Positions 17,685 through 27,415 of a stretch of DNA of 64,000 bases are shown one piece after another. Below the pieces are notes generated by a model, which did no database searches, was not told the DNA's origin, and saw only the letters and a program-made list of their open reading frames with translations. Both the position numbers and the translations under genes were made by a program. The DNA lies in contig NZ_WOFO01000001.1 in the NCBI RefSeq assembly GCF_010993705.1, positions 548,598-612,597 on the forward strand, written 5' to 3'. The stretch's first letter is position 1. Every line of letters starts with the position of its first letter. The stretch is from Cyclobacterium sp. SYSU L10401. Its GTDB lineage: Bacteria; Bacteroidota; Bacteroidia; Cytophagales; Cyclobacteriaceae.

Positions 17685-18182
17685 TTATTGATTTTCAAGT
17701 TCTTCCATTTTGGCATCTATTTTTTCCTTCACCTTAGGACTTTGGTTATAGGCAATAGACATTTCCTGAAATTTTTCGATCTCCATACCATTGTCTACAA
17801 TATGCTGTTGCAATTTTTGTTGACTTTCCTGCTGAACTTTCATGATTTCTTGACCAGCTTCGTTAAAGGTGGCAATTTCTTCAGGGTCATCAGAGGCATC
17901 CTGGATGTTGCCTTGTTGTTGAGCTTGCATCAGGGCCTGAAATCTGGGTACTTCCATGCCTTTGTCCTCCAGAATACCTACCATTTCTTGTTCCACTTCT
18001 GCCTGCATGGGCGCCAGAGATTGGTTAATGGTGACAAACTGCTCATACTCTTCATCCGAAAAGTTTTCATTAACCTGCTGCTGGGCTCCCTGAGGAAGTT
18101 GCTGTGCAATTGTTCCAAAGGCAAAGCAAATGGTAAACAGCATGGAAAAAAGAGATGCATTTAATACTTTTGAATAAGTCAT
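17685..18182 (-). CDS. DUF4168 exported helical protein
   Basis: 165-residue secreted or periplasmic protein with a signal peptide (about 1-26, ending GTIAQ) and one DUF4168 domain (about 40-162), glutamine- and glutamate-rich and mostly helical. The domain has no known function. The gene is monocistronic, with its own terminator directly downstream and a divergent ArsC-like gene 106 bp upstream. A TAATTTTG box on the minus strand at 18242-18249 is a candidate -7 element, but its -33 partner is poor. Confidence 0.8.
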   Translation of the reverse strand: MTYSKVLNASLFSMLFTICFAFGTIAQQLPQGAQQQVNENFSDEEYEQFVTINQSLAPMQAEVEQEMVGILEDKGMEVPRFQALMQAQQQGNIQDASDDPEEIATFNEAGQEIMKVQQESQQKLQQHIVDNGMEIEKFQEMSIAYNQSPKVKEKIDAKMEELENQ

Positions 18183-18288
18183 GATTTGTTTTACTTTGTT
18201 ATTATAATTTCTTTTCCACTACAAAGTTGCAATAAACATTCCAAAATTATAAAATTACCCTGTTAAAAATTGTTAAGTAGGAAAAAAA

Positions 18289-18639
18289 ATGAAAACGAAA
18301 ATTTACGGCATAAAGAATTGTAATACCATGAAGAAAACCTTCGCATTATTTGAAGCCGAAGGAAGACCGTACGACTTTGTGGATTACAAAAAGCAACCGC
18401 CTGATGCGGCCCTGCTGGAAAGTTTTATTGATACCCTCGGATTGGAAAAGGTAGTCAATAAACGTGGCACCACATACAAGCGGCTGGATGAATCGGCTAA
18501 AAGAGATTTGGAGAGTAAAAGTACGGCTATTGCCCGGCTGCAGGAAAAAAGCAGTATGATCAAAAGACCCATCCTTATTTTTAAAGACGGAAGCATGCAA
18601 GCCGGTCTGGATGAGGAATCGATCAGGCAGAAAATATAA
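18289..18639 (+). CDS. ArsC/Spx-like reductase-fold protein
   Basis: Thioredoxin-fold protein of the ArsC family (YffB/MgsR branch, 116 residues). It opens with IYGIKNCNTMKK, a single cysteine at residue 11 in place of a CxxC pair, and carries the family's conserved KRPILIFKDG near residue 92. Because the second cysteine is absent it resembles the YffB type rather than a proven arsenate reductase, and no other ars genes are present. It ends 10 bp from the convergent metallophosphatase. Role unknown, perhaps thiol chemistry or regulation. Confidence 0.8.
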   Translation: MKTKIYGIKNCNTMKKTFALFEAEGRPYDFVDYKKQPPDAALLESFIDTLGLEKVVNKRGTTYKRLDESAKRDLESKSTAIARLQEKSSMIKRPILIFKDGSMQAGLDEESIRQKI

Positions 18640-18648
18640 GGGAAAACG

Positions 18649-19680
18649 CTAGCTTTTGAGTTGATTTTGCGCAGCATTGTTCAGGGGTATAAAATTTACT
18701 TCCAGGTATCCACCAGCAGCATTGGGATGGGTTAGGAATTGTGGTGTACCTTTTACCCAGTCCACTGTTTGCCGGTGCACGTGACCGGCAAAAATACCGA
18801 GAAGGTTTTCCGCAGCAAAAACCTCTTTATGGAATTCCATGGTGGTTTGTGTGTGGCCCTTTTCCGGCCACCTCTGCCTGCGTTCCAGTTCATAGTTCTT
18901 ATCATTGGCCGCATTGTATGCCGGATGGGCACAACCATAGCCGAGACTTCGTCCAGGTGCATAAAGCGGAATGTGCATCATCAGCACCATGGGCAAACCC
19001 TTTCGGGATTCCGCTTTAAAAAATTCCAGTTGCTCAGGCATGATTTCGTAATAGCTGTTGTCAATGTTAACTACATTAATGCCTTTCACCATTTCGGCAT
19101 ACATTAATGGGTTTTTTCCTTTGTAAAGGGGCAGCAACCGTTTTTCTATCCAGGTGTTCCTGAGTTCATGCAAACTTCCTTCCATGCCTTCATAATGCCA
19201 GTCATGATTGCCGCTGGAATATAGATAGGGGATGTTCAATGCTTCGAGCCTTTCATAGGCCCATGCAATGGCGGCCTCGGAGGGAAAACTGAATAGATCT
19301 CCTGTTAGGGTGATGGCATCCACCTTTGCCTCCTTTGCCAGTTTAAGCGTCTGTTCGAAGGCTTCTTCAGGATGAGTGGTTTCTCCGGTAATAAAGTGCC
19401 GGGTCTCATTGTAGGCTTTGGCCATTCTGCCGCTGAACTGCCGGTAGGGCTCCCCTCGCTCATCATCCCGCCAGAGATGGGTGTCCGTGATGTGCATGAT
19501 TTTTACTTCCTGTTCCAATTGTGGAACATGGTAGTCAATTTTAAAGTCATTGATCCCTACCGTAAAGGGTTGTTTTTTAAAGTTAACCTCCTTGTCGGAA
19601 GCTTCTGCAGTCCCCTTTATGCCCAGCCCAATGCCAGCAGAGAGTGCTCCTGCCTTTTGAAAGAAATGTCTTCTTTTCAT
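18649..19680 (-). CDS. Tat-exported metallophosphatase
   Basis: Calcineurin-like phosphoesterase with a twin-arginine signal (MKRRHFFQKAGALSAG). Metal ligands are visible: D66-T-H68, G127-D128, G157-NHD160, the MHIP region near 235 and G299-HVH302. A folded, metal-loaded enzyme exported by Tat is consistent with these. It lies 6 bp after the amidohydrolase gene and is co-transcribed with it, so the pair may process one exogenous substrate. The substrate is not evident. Confidence 0.85.
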   Translation of the reverse strand: MKRRHFFQKAGALSAGIGLGIKGTAEASDKEVNFKKQPFTVGINDFKIDYHVPQLEQEVKIMHITDTHLWRDDERGEPYRQFSGRMAKAYNETRHFITGETTHPEEAFEQTLKLAKEAKVDAITLTGDLFSFPSEAAIAWAYERLEALNIPYLYSSGNHDWHYEGMEGSLHELRNTWIEKRLLPLYKGKNPLMYAEMVKGINVVNIDNSYYEIMPEQLEFFKAESRKGLPMVLMMHIPLYAPGRSLGYGCAHPAYNAANDKNYELERRQRWPEKGHTQTTMEFHKEVFAAENLLGIFAGHVHRQTVDWVKGTPQFLTHPNAAGGYLEVNFIPLNNAAQNQLKS

Positions 19681-19686
19681 CTTCTT

Positions 19687-20940
19687 TTATTCATCCCAAA
19701 GGGTTGCTGTAAGTCCATTCAGGTCCCAGACCACCCGGCCTGCTTTCATGGTGAGTTCGTTTTCCAGTTTGTATTTTCCCATCATTTTTCCTTCCCCGGT
19801 TTTTTCGGTAAAACCAAAATTACCCTCCAATACGTTTAAGATGGCAATATCCGCTTCGGCTCCGGGGCTCAGGTGTCCGAGTTCCGCCCTGTTGATGACT
19901 TGTGCAGGAGTCCAGGTAGAGGCAGTAATGACTTCATTCAGGTTCATGCCCATATTCAAAAATTTGGACATGACATTGTTCATGTTTTTCATGCCGCTCA
20001 TGATACTGCTGAGGTGGCTGTCGGTACTGATGGTATTGGGTCTCAATCCTTGCTCCATGGCAGGAATGGCATGTTTGAAGGCAAAACTTGAACCCCCATG
20101 GCCCACATCATACACGATCCCTCTTTCCTGGGCTGCTTTGACAAAGGGCCTCAGGTTGCCACCCAGATCCACAATCGCTTCCCGGCCAAAGCCCCCTCCG
20201 CCGAAGATATGTGTATAAATGTCTCCGGGTCTGAGTTTTTCCATAAACAAGGTTTCCAGGGAAAGGGGAGGGTTGGCTCCGCCAAAATCTACCATTACAG
20301 GAATATTCCCCATTTCCCCGGCTTCTACCAGGCGATCGATCTGCTCCCACTGATGGCCGGAGTAGTGTGCAACTTTTATCCCAACGATGTGGTCGGGAAA
20401 TTGTCTGGCTACCATGGCAGTCATCTTGGGGTCCATATCATTCAGGTTCTGTTCGTAGGGCGATCCCTTCATTCCATGTCCCACAATATTGAGCATGGCC
20501 AGCACCCGGGTTTGGACCCGGTCAATTACTTGCTCCTTAAACTGCCTGAAATTTCTCCACCCGGCTCCCCCGGTATCTACTACGGTAGTCACGCCATAGG
20601 GGAAGGTAAATCCATCAGGATGAAGGGAGTTATAACCATTACTGTATTGTCCGTAAGGGTCCAGTCCATAAAAATTATGGGTATGGATGTCCACCAGCCC
20701 AGGACAAACATACAAGCCACCGGCATCAATCACCTGCGCAGCCAGATCGGAAGGGATGGTTTTCTGAACCAGGGCCACTTGCCCATCTTTGATGGCAATG
20801 TCCATGGGTTCGTCAATGTTATTTTTAGGATCCATTAAATGACCTCCCTTTATCAGAATATCATATTCCTGGGCAGTTAATGGAAAAGCCGAGCCGCAAA
20901 TAAGCAGCAATAACAGACTGAATTTTTGCCATTTGTACAT
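19687..20940 (-). CDS. Exported amidohydrolase/deacetylase-family metallohydrolase
   Basis: Dihydroorotase-like TIM-barrel hydrolase with metal motifs VDIHTH, a lysine/histidine region VGIKVAHYSGH, DVGHGGSS and STDSHLSS. It begins with a signal peptide (YKWQKFSLLLLLICGSAFPL, ending LTAQ). The start at 20940 is chosen because it places the signal directly at the N-terminus; a start at 20985 would add 15 unlikely residues. It is first in a two-gene operon with the metallophosphatase. Members act on cyclic amides or N-acyl amino acids, but the substrate cannot be read from sequence. Confidence 0.82.
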   Translation of the reverse strand: MYKWQKFSLLLLLICGSAFPLTAQEYDILIKGGHLMDPKNNIDEPMDIAIKDGQVALVQKTIPSDLAAQVIDAGGLYVCPGLVDIHTHNFYGLDPYGQYSNGYNSLHPDGFTFPYGVTTVVDTGGAGWRNFRQFKEQVIDRVQTRVLAMLNIVGHGMKGSPYEQNLNDMDPKMTAMVARQFPDHIVGIKVAHYSGHQWEQIDRLVEAGEMGNIPVMVDFGGANPPLSLETLFMEKLRPGDIYTHIFGGGGFGREAIVDLGGNLRPFVKAAQERGIVYDVGHGGSSFAFKHAIPAMEQGLRPNTISTDSHLSSIMSGMKNMNNVMSKFLNMGMNLNEVITASTWTPAQVINRAELGHLSPGAEADIAILNVLEGNFGFTEKTGEGKMMGKYKLENELTMKAGRVVWDLNGLTATLWDE

Positions 20941-21130
20941 TACTTTTTTTAAGGGGGAAAGAAGGCTTGGGCTGGATGTAATCATGGGATTTTATTTTTT
21001 ATATCAAAGTAAAAATTTGAAAAGCCAGTTGCAAGCTTTTTTTGTTGATTGGCCAAATGAAGGTGAAAAGTTATCCTAAAAGAAGGAATCAATTTCCTCA
21101 TTTCTTTTTTATCCAGTTTGCTATTAAATG

Positions 21131-21156
21131 AAAGAGGGGAGTTCCTCCCCCTCTTT
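21131..21156 (-). terminator. Probable terminator of leuA
   Basis: AAAGAGGGG arm (21131-21139), a short loop, then CCCCCTCTTT (to 21156), 11 bp past the leuA stop on the minus strand. The trailing T-run is weak (CATTT), so efficiency is uncertain. Confidence 0.6.
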
Positions 21157-21166
21157 CCAATGGTGT

Positions 21167-22339
21167 CTAAGCTTCCTGGTGCTGATTGATTCCGGCTTCA
21201 TCTATGATTTCGTGGATGTCCGCATCCAGGATTTCTTTTTTGATATCTGCGTGGTTGAGGAAGACATGGTAGACCCTGTCTAGTTCCAGTTTGGTCAGGT
21301 TGTATCCTATTTTATGGGCACGGTAAGCCAATGCCGCCCTGCCAGAGCGGGCGGTAAGCACAATCATCGATTCGTCCACGCCTACTTCCAATGGATCGAT
21401 GATCTCATAGGTTTCCCTGTTTTTAATGACGCCATCCTGGTGGATTCCCGACGAATGAGCAAAAGCATTGGTGCCCACGATAGCTTTATTGGGTTGTACC
21501 AGCATGCCCATCCTTTCCGCAACCAGCCGGCTTATTGGATTCAGAAGTTTGGCATTGATGCGGTTGTGGACATTTAGTCTTGGATGTTGCTTCATGATCA
21601 TGGCGATTTCTTCCAGGGAGGTGTTTCCTGCCCTTTCACCAATGCCATTGATGGTGCATTCAATTTGCCGGGCGCCATTCATGACAGCTGAAATGGAATT
21701 TGCAGTAGCCAAACCCAGGTCGTTGTGGCAGTGGGCAGAAATGATGACGTTTTCAATGCCCTTGACATGGTCACACAGGTATTTGATTTTGGCCCCATAT
21801 TCATCAGGTAAGCAATAACCAGTAGTATCCGGAATATTCAGAACCGTGGCTCCGGCCTTGATAGCCGCCTCACAAACCCTTGCCAGGTATTCATTGTCTG
21901 TGCGGCCGGCATCCTCTGCATAAAATTCTACATCTTCTACGAATTTCTTGGCATGAGCAACTGCTTCAGCTGCCCATTCCAGTATTCGCTCCCGGTTGCT
22001 TTTGAATTTGTATTTGATATGAGAATCAGAGGTGCCGATTCCCGTATGAATTCTGGGCCTTTTGGCATGCCTGAGGGCTTCAGCTGCAGTTTCTATATCT
22101 TTTTTCACCCCTCGGGATAGCCCGCATACAATGGGTTCTTTTACATTTTTTGAAATCTCTACCACTGATTTGAAATCTCCCGGGCTGGAGATTGGAAAAC
22201 CCGCCTCGATCGCATCCACTCCCAAAGCCTCGAGTTGCTGGGCGATTTCGATCTTTTGAGGGGTGTTTAATTTACATCCGGGAACCTGTTCTCCGTCCCT
22301 TAAGGTAGTGTCAAAGATCAATACGCGATTGTCATCCAT
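21167..22339 (-). CDS. leuA: 2-isopropylmalate synthase, short form
   Basis: First committed enzyme of leucine biosynthesis (2-oxoisovalerate plus acetyl-CoA). Catalytic landmarks are DTTLRDGEQ at 10-18, HCHND at 203-207 and NGIGERAGN near 235-243. The protein stops at 390 residues, after the catalytic and accessory subdomains, so the C-terminal LeuA allosteric (leucine-binding) domain of the 510-residue form is missing. Short forms exist in Bacteroidota. The single gene has no leuBCD neighbours. Homocitrate synthase is an alternative but fits less well. I found no leader peptide or T-box upstream. Confidence 0.85.
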   Translation of the reverse strand: MDDNRVLIFDTTLRDGEQVPGCKLNTPQKIEIAQQLEALGVDAIEAGFPISSPGDFKSVVEISKNVKEPIVCGLSRGVKKDIETAAEALRHAKRPRIHTGIGTSDSHIKYKFKSNRERILEWAAEAVAHAKKFVEDVEFYAEDAGRTDNEYLARVCEAAIKAGATVLNIPDTTGYCLPDEYGAKIKYLCDHVKGIENVIISAHCHNDLGLATANSISAVMNGARQIECTINGIGERAGNTSLEEIAMIMKQHPRLNVHNRINAKLLNPISRLVAERMGMLVQPNKAIVGTNAFAHSSGIHQDGVIKNRETYEIIDPLEVGVDESMIVLTARSGRAALAYRAHKIGYNLTKLELDRVYHVFLNHADIKKEILDADIHEIIDEAGINQHQEA

Positions 22340-22479
22340 GCTAGTTCATTTTTTATTAAAAACCAATGTAAAACCTTAGCCCCGGCAATGAAATTCAATT
22401 AACTTTATATGTCCGATACCTAATGACCCTTATAATATCATAATAGACTTAAAATCAGTTAAATAGGAGTATTTTATAT

Positions 22480-24039
22480 ATGATATCCAATTTTAGAAAA
22501 GATTTTCTGTTTGATTTGATCAGCAGCTTGTCCCCCTCTGAAAAGCGCAGTTTTAAGCTGTATGCCAAAAGACTATCTTCCAATCAGGATGCCAAATTTC
22601 TGCTGTTGTTTGATGTGTTGGACAAGATGGATGAATATGATGAAGCCCTTCTATTAAGAAAAGCGCCGGTTGGAAAAAAACAGCTTTCCAATATGAAGGC
22701 GCATTTGTACAAACAAGTTTTGACTTCTCTGAGGCTATTGTATGCAGACCGGAATGTAGAGCTTCAGCTCAATGAACAGATTGATTTTGGCAGGATTTTG
22801 TTTAACAAGGGCCTTTACATGCAAAGTTTGAAGGTGTTGGATAAGGCCAAACAGGTGGCCAGAGCATATGGCCTGGATACGGTTATGCTTCGCGTTGTGG
22901 AGATGGAGAAGGTGATAGAATCCCAGCACATTACCAGAAGTATCAGAAACAGGGCGGAATTACTCGGTGAGGAATCATCCGCACTTTCCCACAAAGTAGA
23001 TCTGAAAAATCGCTTTTCCAGCCTTTCCTTACAGCTTTATGGCATATACCTGAAGACCGGTTATATCAAAGACAAGGAGGGAAGACGAAGATTGGAAAGG
23101 TTCTATCAAGACAATATGCCGGACTACGTACTTGCCAACCTGGGTTTTTATGAGAAAATGTATCTTTTTCAGGCTCAGGTATGGTATTTTCATATTATTC
23201 AGGATTTTCCACTTTGCTACAGGGCTGCCCAGCATTGGGTGGATTTGTTTCACTACTCCCCACACATGATCCGGGTGGCTACCGGCAATTACCTGAAGGC
23301 TTACCATTATTTGTTGGACACCCTTTTTTATCTGGGTTACTATGGGCGGTTTTCGGAGGTATTGGAGGAATTCAGGGATAGCCTGAAACAAAGTGATTTT
23401 GTAATGGATGACAACAGCCGGATACTGGCATTTTTATATCTCTATTCCAACCTGCTCAATATACACTTTTTAAAAGGAGAGTTTTCGGTGGGAGTGAAAG
23501 AGCTGGTACCTGTCCTGATGAAGGAAATGCAACCGATCAAGAACAAGTTGGACATTCACCACCTGATGGTTTTGCATTACAAAGTGGCCTGTCTTTATTT
23601 TGGACATGGAGACAATGAAAAGGCGATTGATTACCTGAACCAGGTGATTGAGAACAATCAGGATGGACTGCGGGAAGACCTGCAATGTTTTGCACATATC
23701 CTCAAGCTTATCGCCAGTTATGAGGCAGGCCTGGATGAAAAACTGGATGGGCAAATTCGGAATGTATACCGTTTTCTGATCAAAATGGACGACCTGCATC
23801 AGGTGCAAAAGGAAATGATGCGGTTTGTCAGAAAGCTAAGCCGCATTTACGACCATGAACTCAAAGGTGCTTTTATAGAACTCAGGGAGAAGCTCAAAAT
23901 TTACGAGAACCACCCCTTCGAAAAACGCGCCTTTTTATATCTTGACATCATATCCTGGCTGGAAAGTAAAATTGAAAACCTACCCGTTCAGGAGGTCATC
24001 CGGCAGAAGTTTCTGGAGAAATCCAGATTGGAAAAATGA
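22480..24039 (+). CDS. Helical repeat protein of unknown function (519 aa)
   Basis: I do not recognise a named family. The sequence is almost all alpha-helical, with TPR-like spacing, for example KVACLYFGHGDNEKAIDYLN (about 368-387). No signal peptide, membrane helix or catalytic motif. Aromatic and leucine content is high in the middle third (LKAYHYLLDTLFYLGYYGRF). An AGGAG lies 16 bp before the ATG. The gene diverges from leuA across a 140-bp shared region and ends at a bidirectional terminator. Probably a cytosolic scaffold or regulator. Confidence 0.6.
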   Translation: MISNFRKDFLFDLISSLSPSEKRSFKLYAKRLSSNQDAKFLLLFDVLDKMDEYDEALLLRKAPVGKKQLSNMKAHLYKQVLTSLRLLYADRNVELQLNEQIDFGRILFNKGLYMQSLKVLDKAKQVARAYGLDTVMLRVVEMEKVIESQHITRSIRNRAELLGEESSALSHKVDLKNRFSSLSLQLYGIYLKTGYIKDKEGRRRLERFYQDNMPDYVLANLGFYEKMYLFQAQVWYFHIIQDFPLCYRAAQHWVDLFHYSPHMIRVATGNYLKAYHYLLDTLFYLGYYGRFSEVLEEFRDSLKQSDFVMDDNSRILAFLYLYSNLLNIHFLKGEFSVGVKELVPVLMKEMQPIKNKLDIHHLMVLHYKVACLYFGHGDNEKAIDYLNQVIENNQDGLREDLQCFAHILKLIASYEAGLDEKLDGQIRNVYRFLIKMDDLHQVQKEMMRFVRKLSRIYDHELKGAFIELREKLKIYENHPFEKRAFLYLDIISWLESKIENLPVQEVIRQKFLEKSRLEK

Positions 24040-24052
24040 GCTTTATGGAAAC

Positions 24053-24096
24053 TAAAAAAGCTGCCAGAGAAAAACTTTCCATGGCAGCTTTTTTAT
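24053..24096. terminator. Bidirectional terminator between the 519-aa gene and rpmF
   Basis: AAAAAAGCTGCCA (24053-24065) and TGGCAGCTTTTTT (24082-24094) form a long stem with T-runs on both strands, serving the two convergent genes. Confidence 0.9.
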
Positions 24097-24109
24097 AAGG
24101 GTATAGAAA

Positions 24110-24301
24110 TCAGGCCAATACTTCCTTTTCTATGATGACCTGTCCCTTATAATATAACTTGCCATCCAACCAAAAAGCCCTGTGGGGCAGGTGAAACTCA
24201 CCGGTGGTGGGGCATTGAGCCAATCCAGGTGCATTCAATTTATAATGTGTCCTTCTTTTGTCTCTTCTGGTTTTGGAAATTTTCCTTTTAGGATGTGCCA
24301 T
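24110..24301 (-). CDS. rpmF: 50S ribosomal protein L32
   Basis: 63-residue basic protein matching L32 throughout, with N-terminal [17 protein letters not shown], then [15 protein letters not shown] and YYKGQVI. Only one clear zinc-site cysteine is present (C30), so this is the cysteine-poor form. It follows yceD by 18 bp, the usual yceD-rpmF order. Confidence 0.95.
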   Translation of the reverse strand: MAHPKRKISKTRRDKRRTHYKLNAPGLAQCPTTGEFHLPHRAFWLDGKLYYKGQVIIEKEVLA

Positions 24302-24319
24302 ATCTATGTGATTTTTAGA

Positions 24320-24868
24320 TTATTCGTTATTTTTTAATTTTTTCAAAGCCTCCCAAAACGGATTCTGACCGGCTATATTGTCCTCTTTTTCTTCTTCGCT
24401 GCCTGCTTCATACACGATCCAGCCACCGGCATCCTCTGATTCATCTTCCTCGGTCATGTGGGCCGGGTGGATCTTCTTTGCCGGTAGGGCCAGCAGGATA
24501 AACTCATAGATCAGCTGCGCCACATTGATGCTGGGTGTATCAGGGGTAATTTGAAAAACCTCCTCATTGATCTCTTTTTCTTCCATGCCATATTTGTAAA
24601 GGATCTTATTCTTTACGTCTAAAGCATGTTCAAATTTTTCCAGGCTGCGGTCACAGGTGAGACCAACAGTGCCTGCAATGGAAAAATCTGCGTCTATAAG
24701 ATTGGTTTTTCTGTCCAGACATACCTCCACTTTAAGGTCTATCTGGTGAATCACTTCATTTATTTTTTCAAAATGATCCAGAAACTCACCGCCGATCTCA
24801 AAATCGAAATGATGCTCCCCCTCCTTCAATCGGATGATGTCGATATCGAATTTCCTTATGAATTTCAT
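24320..24868 (-). CDS. yceD: YceD/DUF177 family protein
   Basis: 182 residues with the DUF177 layout: an N-terminal strand region (FDIDIIRLKEGEHHFDFEIG), a central VGLTCDRSLEKFEH motif and an acidic C-terminus. YceD proteins are linked to ribosome or 23S rRNA maturation and are nearly always encoded just before rpmF, as here. A TAAATTTG -7 box is present 18 bp upstream of the start. Confidence 0.88.
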   Translation of the reverse strand: MKFIRKFDIDIIRLKEGEHHFDFEIGGEFLDHFEKINEVIHQIDLKVEVCLDRKTNLIDADFSIAGTVGLTCDRSLEKFEHALDVKNKILYKYGMEEKEINEEVFQITPDTPSINVAQLIYEFILLALPAKKIHPAHMTEEDESEDAGGWIVYEAGSEEEKEDNIAGQNPFWEALKKLKNNE

Positions 24869-24885
24869 CTTCTGATTTAAGACCG

Positions 24886-24893
24886 CAAATTTA
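24886..24893 (-). promoter_or_regulatory. Candidate -7 box of the yceD-rpmF operon
   Basis: Minus-strand TAAATTTG matches the Bacteroidota TAnnTTTG element exactly. The -33 region is only partly matched (ACTTT about 20 bp upstream), so the call is tentative. Confidence 0.35.
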
Positions 24894-24934
24894 GATAATA
24901 TTTTCTGATTTATAAAGTTCAGGCTAAATTAATT

Positions 24935-25957
24935 TCAATCGCCTGCTTCCCAATCCACTTTCCTGCGGATGATGTCATGGGCCAGAAAAATGGCCGTGCG
25001 CATGGAACCCTCATTTGCAGCATTTTTGCCGGCAATATTATAGGCCGTTCCATGGTCTGGACTGGTTCTGATGATTGGGAGTCCGGCAGTGAAATTCACC
25101 CCGTTGTCAAAGGAAACCGTTTTAAAAGGAATCAGGCCCTGATCATGATACATGGCCAGAACCCCATCAAACTTTTTCTGGTGCATCATGCCGAAAAATC
25201 CGTCTGATGGATAGGGGCCAAAGACGAGTTCTCCCCTTTCTTTAAACTCTTTGACTACAGGAAGGATGATATCCTGTTCTTCGGTACCTAAAAGTCCGTC
25301 TTCTCCTGCGTGTGGATTTAGTCCCAGTACCGCAATTTTTGGCTTTGCAATACCAAAATCCTGCGTGAGGGATTTGAGCATGATTTTTAGCTTTGCTTTA
25401 ATGGTCTCTGTGGTAATGGCTGCAACTACTGATTTTAGGGGAAGGTGACCGGTTACTAGTCCAACGCGCATGTCTTCTGAAACCATAAACATCATGTTTT
25501 TTTTGGATTCAAATGCATCTGCCAGATATTCTGTATGCCCTATGAAAGGGGTTTCAGCACTGTTGATGTTGTTTTTATTCAGCGGAGCTGTGACAAGGGC
25601 ATCAAGGTGGTTACTTTTAAGGTCGACTATGGCCTGGTCCAAGGCAGCTAATGCCATATTGCCTGCTTCTTTGGTTTCTACACCCGGCATGACTTCGGGA
25701 GATTCCTGTACCACATTGATCACATTGGTTTTTTTGTGATGGATTTCTTCAATGCTTTTAATCTGCATGAAATTAAAATCATTCATCTCCATTATTTTCC
25801 TGTAATAGGTAATCGCTTTACCGTGCCCATAGATTACGGGTGTAATCATCTTTTGGAGCCTGCTGTCCTGTAAAGCTTTCATGGTCACCTCAGCACCAAT
25901 GCCGTTGATGTCTCCTATGCTGATGCCAATTACGGGTTTGTTTTTTTTTATATTCAT
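24935..25957 (-). CDS. pdxA: 4-hydroxythreonine-4-phosphate dehydrogenase
   Basis: Enzyme of pyridoxal phosphate synthesis (DXP-dependent route), metal- and NAD-dependent. Motifs include GISIGDINGIGAEV (11-24), VTAPLNKNNIN, FIGHTEYLADAF with a metal-binding histidine, LGLNPHAGEDG and the MYHDQGLIPFK metal site. At 340 residues it is typical. The gene is monocistronic on the minus strand with 66 bp before yceD. dxr, in this same window, supplies the DXP-pathway branch but not DXP itself. Confidence 0.93.
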   Translation of the reverse strand: MNIKKNKPVIGISIGDINGIGAEVTMKALQDSRLQKMITPVIYGHGKAITYYRKIMEMNDFNFMQIKSIEEIHHKKTNVINVVQESPEVMPGVETKEAGNMALAALDQAIVDLKSNHLDALVTAPLNKNNINSAETPFIGHTEYLADAFESKKNMMFMVSEDMRVGLVTGHLPLKSVVAAITTETIKAKLKIMLKSLTQDFGIAKPKIAVLGLNPHAGEDGLLGTEEQDIILPVVKEFKERGELVFGPYPSDGFFGMMHQKKFDGVLAMYHDQGLIPFKTVSFDNGVNFTAGLPIIRTSPDHGTAYNIAGKNAANEGSMRTAIFLAHDIIRRKVDWEAGD

Positions 25958-26165
25958 GCCTTTTAAAAACCTGTGTATCTAACGCCAAAATTTAAATCCA
26001 GGCAATTTAACCATTAAAATTATAATCCTGGCCAATTTCCCTTCCTATCTCCCCGGGAAGCTGAGCCAATACATTCCATCTTAAGATACAAGGACCTTTA
26101 CCGGGTGTAATTTTCAGGAAAAACAGCAATCTAAGGAAAAAAATTCCAGATTTTTTAAAGCGTTG

Positions 26166-27377
26166 TCAATAGGAAACTTCCACCCTGAAGCGTGAATTTA
26201 CAGCTTTTAGCTGGTCAAAGGCGGCTTTGGAAACCTTGATCAACAGCCTGTTGTTGTCTCCTGTCTCCGGAAGTACACCCACCACCCTGGCAAAAACAGT
26301 TACGTCATTTTCTTCATTTCTGATCCTCATGATGGTACCTACAGGTGCTGTACGGTGAAGGACCAAGTACTTTTTGTGGTTACCTGTCCCTTCTATTACC
26401 TCTGCCTGTCCGCTTTCCTTGACATTCCGGAATGCCGTTGAGGTACTTACATTGCTAGTGCTGGAAGTGGAGGAAGAACCTCCGGCAGCAGGGCTGCTTC
26501 TTTTTGCTTCAGGAGGGGAATTCTCTGTTGCAGGTTTTGTTGTTTCGCTTTTGGCAGGGGGCAACTGACTTACAGGGATCCTGTCGTTGGCTTCCCTTCC
26601 CACTTTAAGTGTTTGTCCTATGGAAAGATTATTGGAAGAAAGGTCATTCCATTGGATAAGGTCCGGGACCCTCGCGTCATACTGCCTGGCAATGGCAAAT
26701 AGTGTCTCTCCCTGGGCGACCTTATGTGAAATCCAGTTGCCATCTGAAGAAACAGTACTGTTGCCGGAGCTGCTTGTATTCCGGGAATCGTTTACAGAGG
26801 ATTTTTTCTCCCTGGTGGTAGCTACTGATTTATTTTCGGTTTTTGATTTTTCAGGCGATGTGTCCACCTTTTCTTTGGTCACCGCTACTGTCTGATCACC
26901 CAATTCTGCAGTTTCTTCAATTTTATCTTCTGTTATTGGATCTTCTTTTTTTTCCAGCCCTTTGATAATCAGAGACTGACCTACACTGATGTCATTGCCT
27001 TTCAGGTCATTCCATGCCATCAATTCTGTTACTTCCACCTGATAGGTTTTGGAGATGGAAAATAGCGTTTCACCGGGTATTACCTGGTGGACTTTGGCTC
27101 CTTCCGGAATCGTCTCTTTTTCTACAAAGGGAATACGGATGCGTTGACCTGATTTTAATCCGGCTTTCAGGTTATCGTTGCTTTGTACAATATCCCCCAC
27201 GGGTGTGCCATATCGCCTTGATATGCCAAATAGTGTTTCCTGTGGTTCTACCTGGTGGATGATATAGGATTTTTCCCCTTCACGCTCTATTCCTACAGAG
27301 TCAATTGATACCAATCGGCTGCCCTCAGAAGGCAACGCCATACCAATCAACCCTAAAATCAAAATCCAGTACTTCAT
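26166..27377 (-). CDS. LysM-repeat cell-envelope protein
   Basis: Exported protein (signal peptide about 1-19) with three LysM peptidoglycan-binding modules at about 38-85, 95-140 and 213-258, separated by a serine/threonine/lysine-rich linker. The C-terminal domain (about 315-403, ending VNSRFRVEVSY) looks like a double-psi beta-barrel of RlpA type, possibly a lytic or wall-binding domain. The catalytic Asp and His of RlpA were not verified. It is monocistronic and diverges from nfeD, with an inverted-repeat-rich 145-bp region between them. Confidence 0.78.
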   Translation of the reverse strand: MKYWILILGLIGMALPSEGSRLVSIDSVGIEREGEKSYIIHQVEPQETLFGISRRYGTPVGDIVQSNDNLKAGLKSGQRIRIPFVEKETIPEGAKVHQVIPGETLFSISKTYQVEVTELMAWNDLKGNDISVGQSLIIKGLEKKEDPITEDKIEETAELGDQTVAVTKEKVDTSPEKSKTENKSVATTREKKSSVNDSRNTSSSGNSTVSSDGNWISHKVAQGETLFAIARQYDARVPDLIQWNDLSSNNLSIGQTLKVGREANDRIPVSQLPPAKSETTKPATENSPPEAKRSSPAAGGSSSTSSTSNVSTSTAFRNVKESGQAEVIEGTGNHKKYLVLHRTAPVGTIMRIRNEENDVTVFARVVGVLPETGDNNRLLIKVSKAAFDQLKAVNSRFRVEVSY

Positions 27378-27415
27378 GTTATTACAGTTTTCTGACGATA
27401 AATACCCAAACTTGA

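Noticed and set aside
20098-20838. 246-codon open frame opposite the amidohydrolase
   Set aside because: Antisense shadow of a well-supported gene with conserved metal motifs. No protein family and no start signal.
22340-22479. T-box or leader peptide upstream of leuA
   Set aside because: No run of leucine codons, no T-box sequence and no suitable hairpins found on the minus strand.
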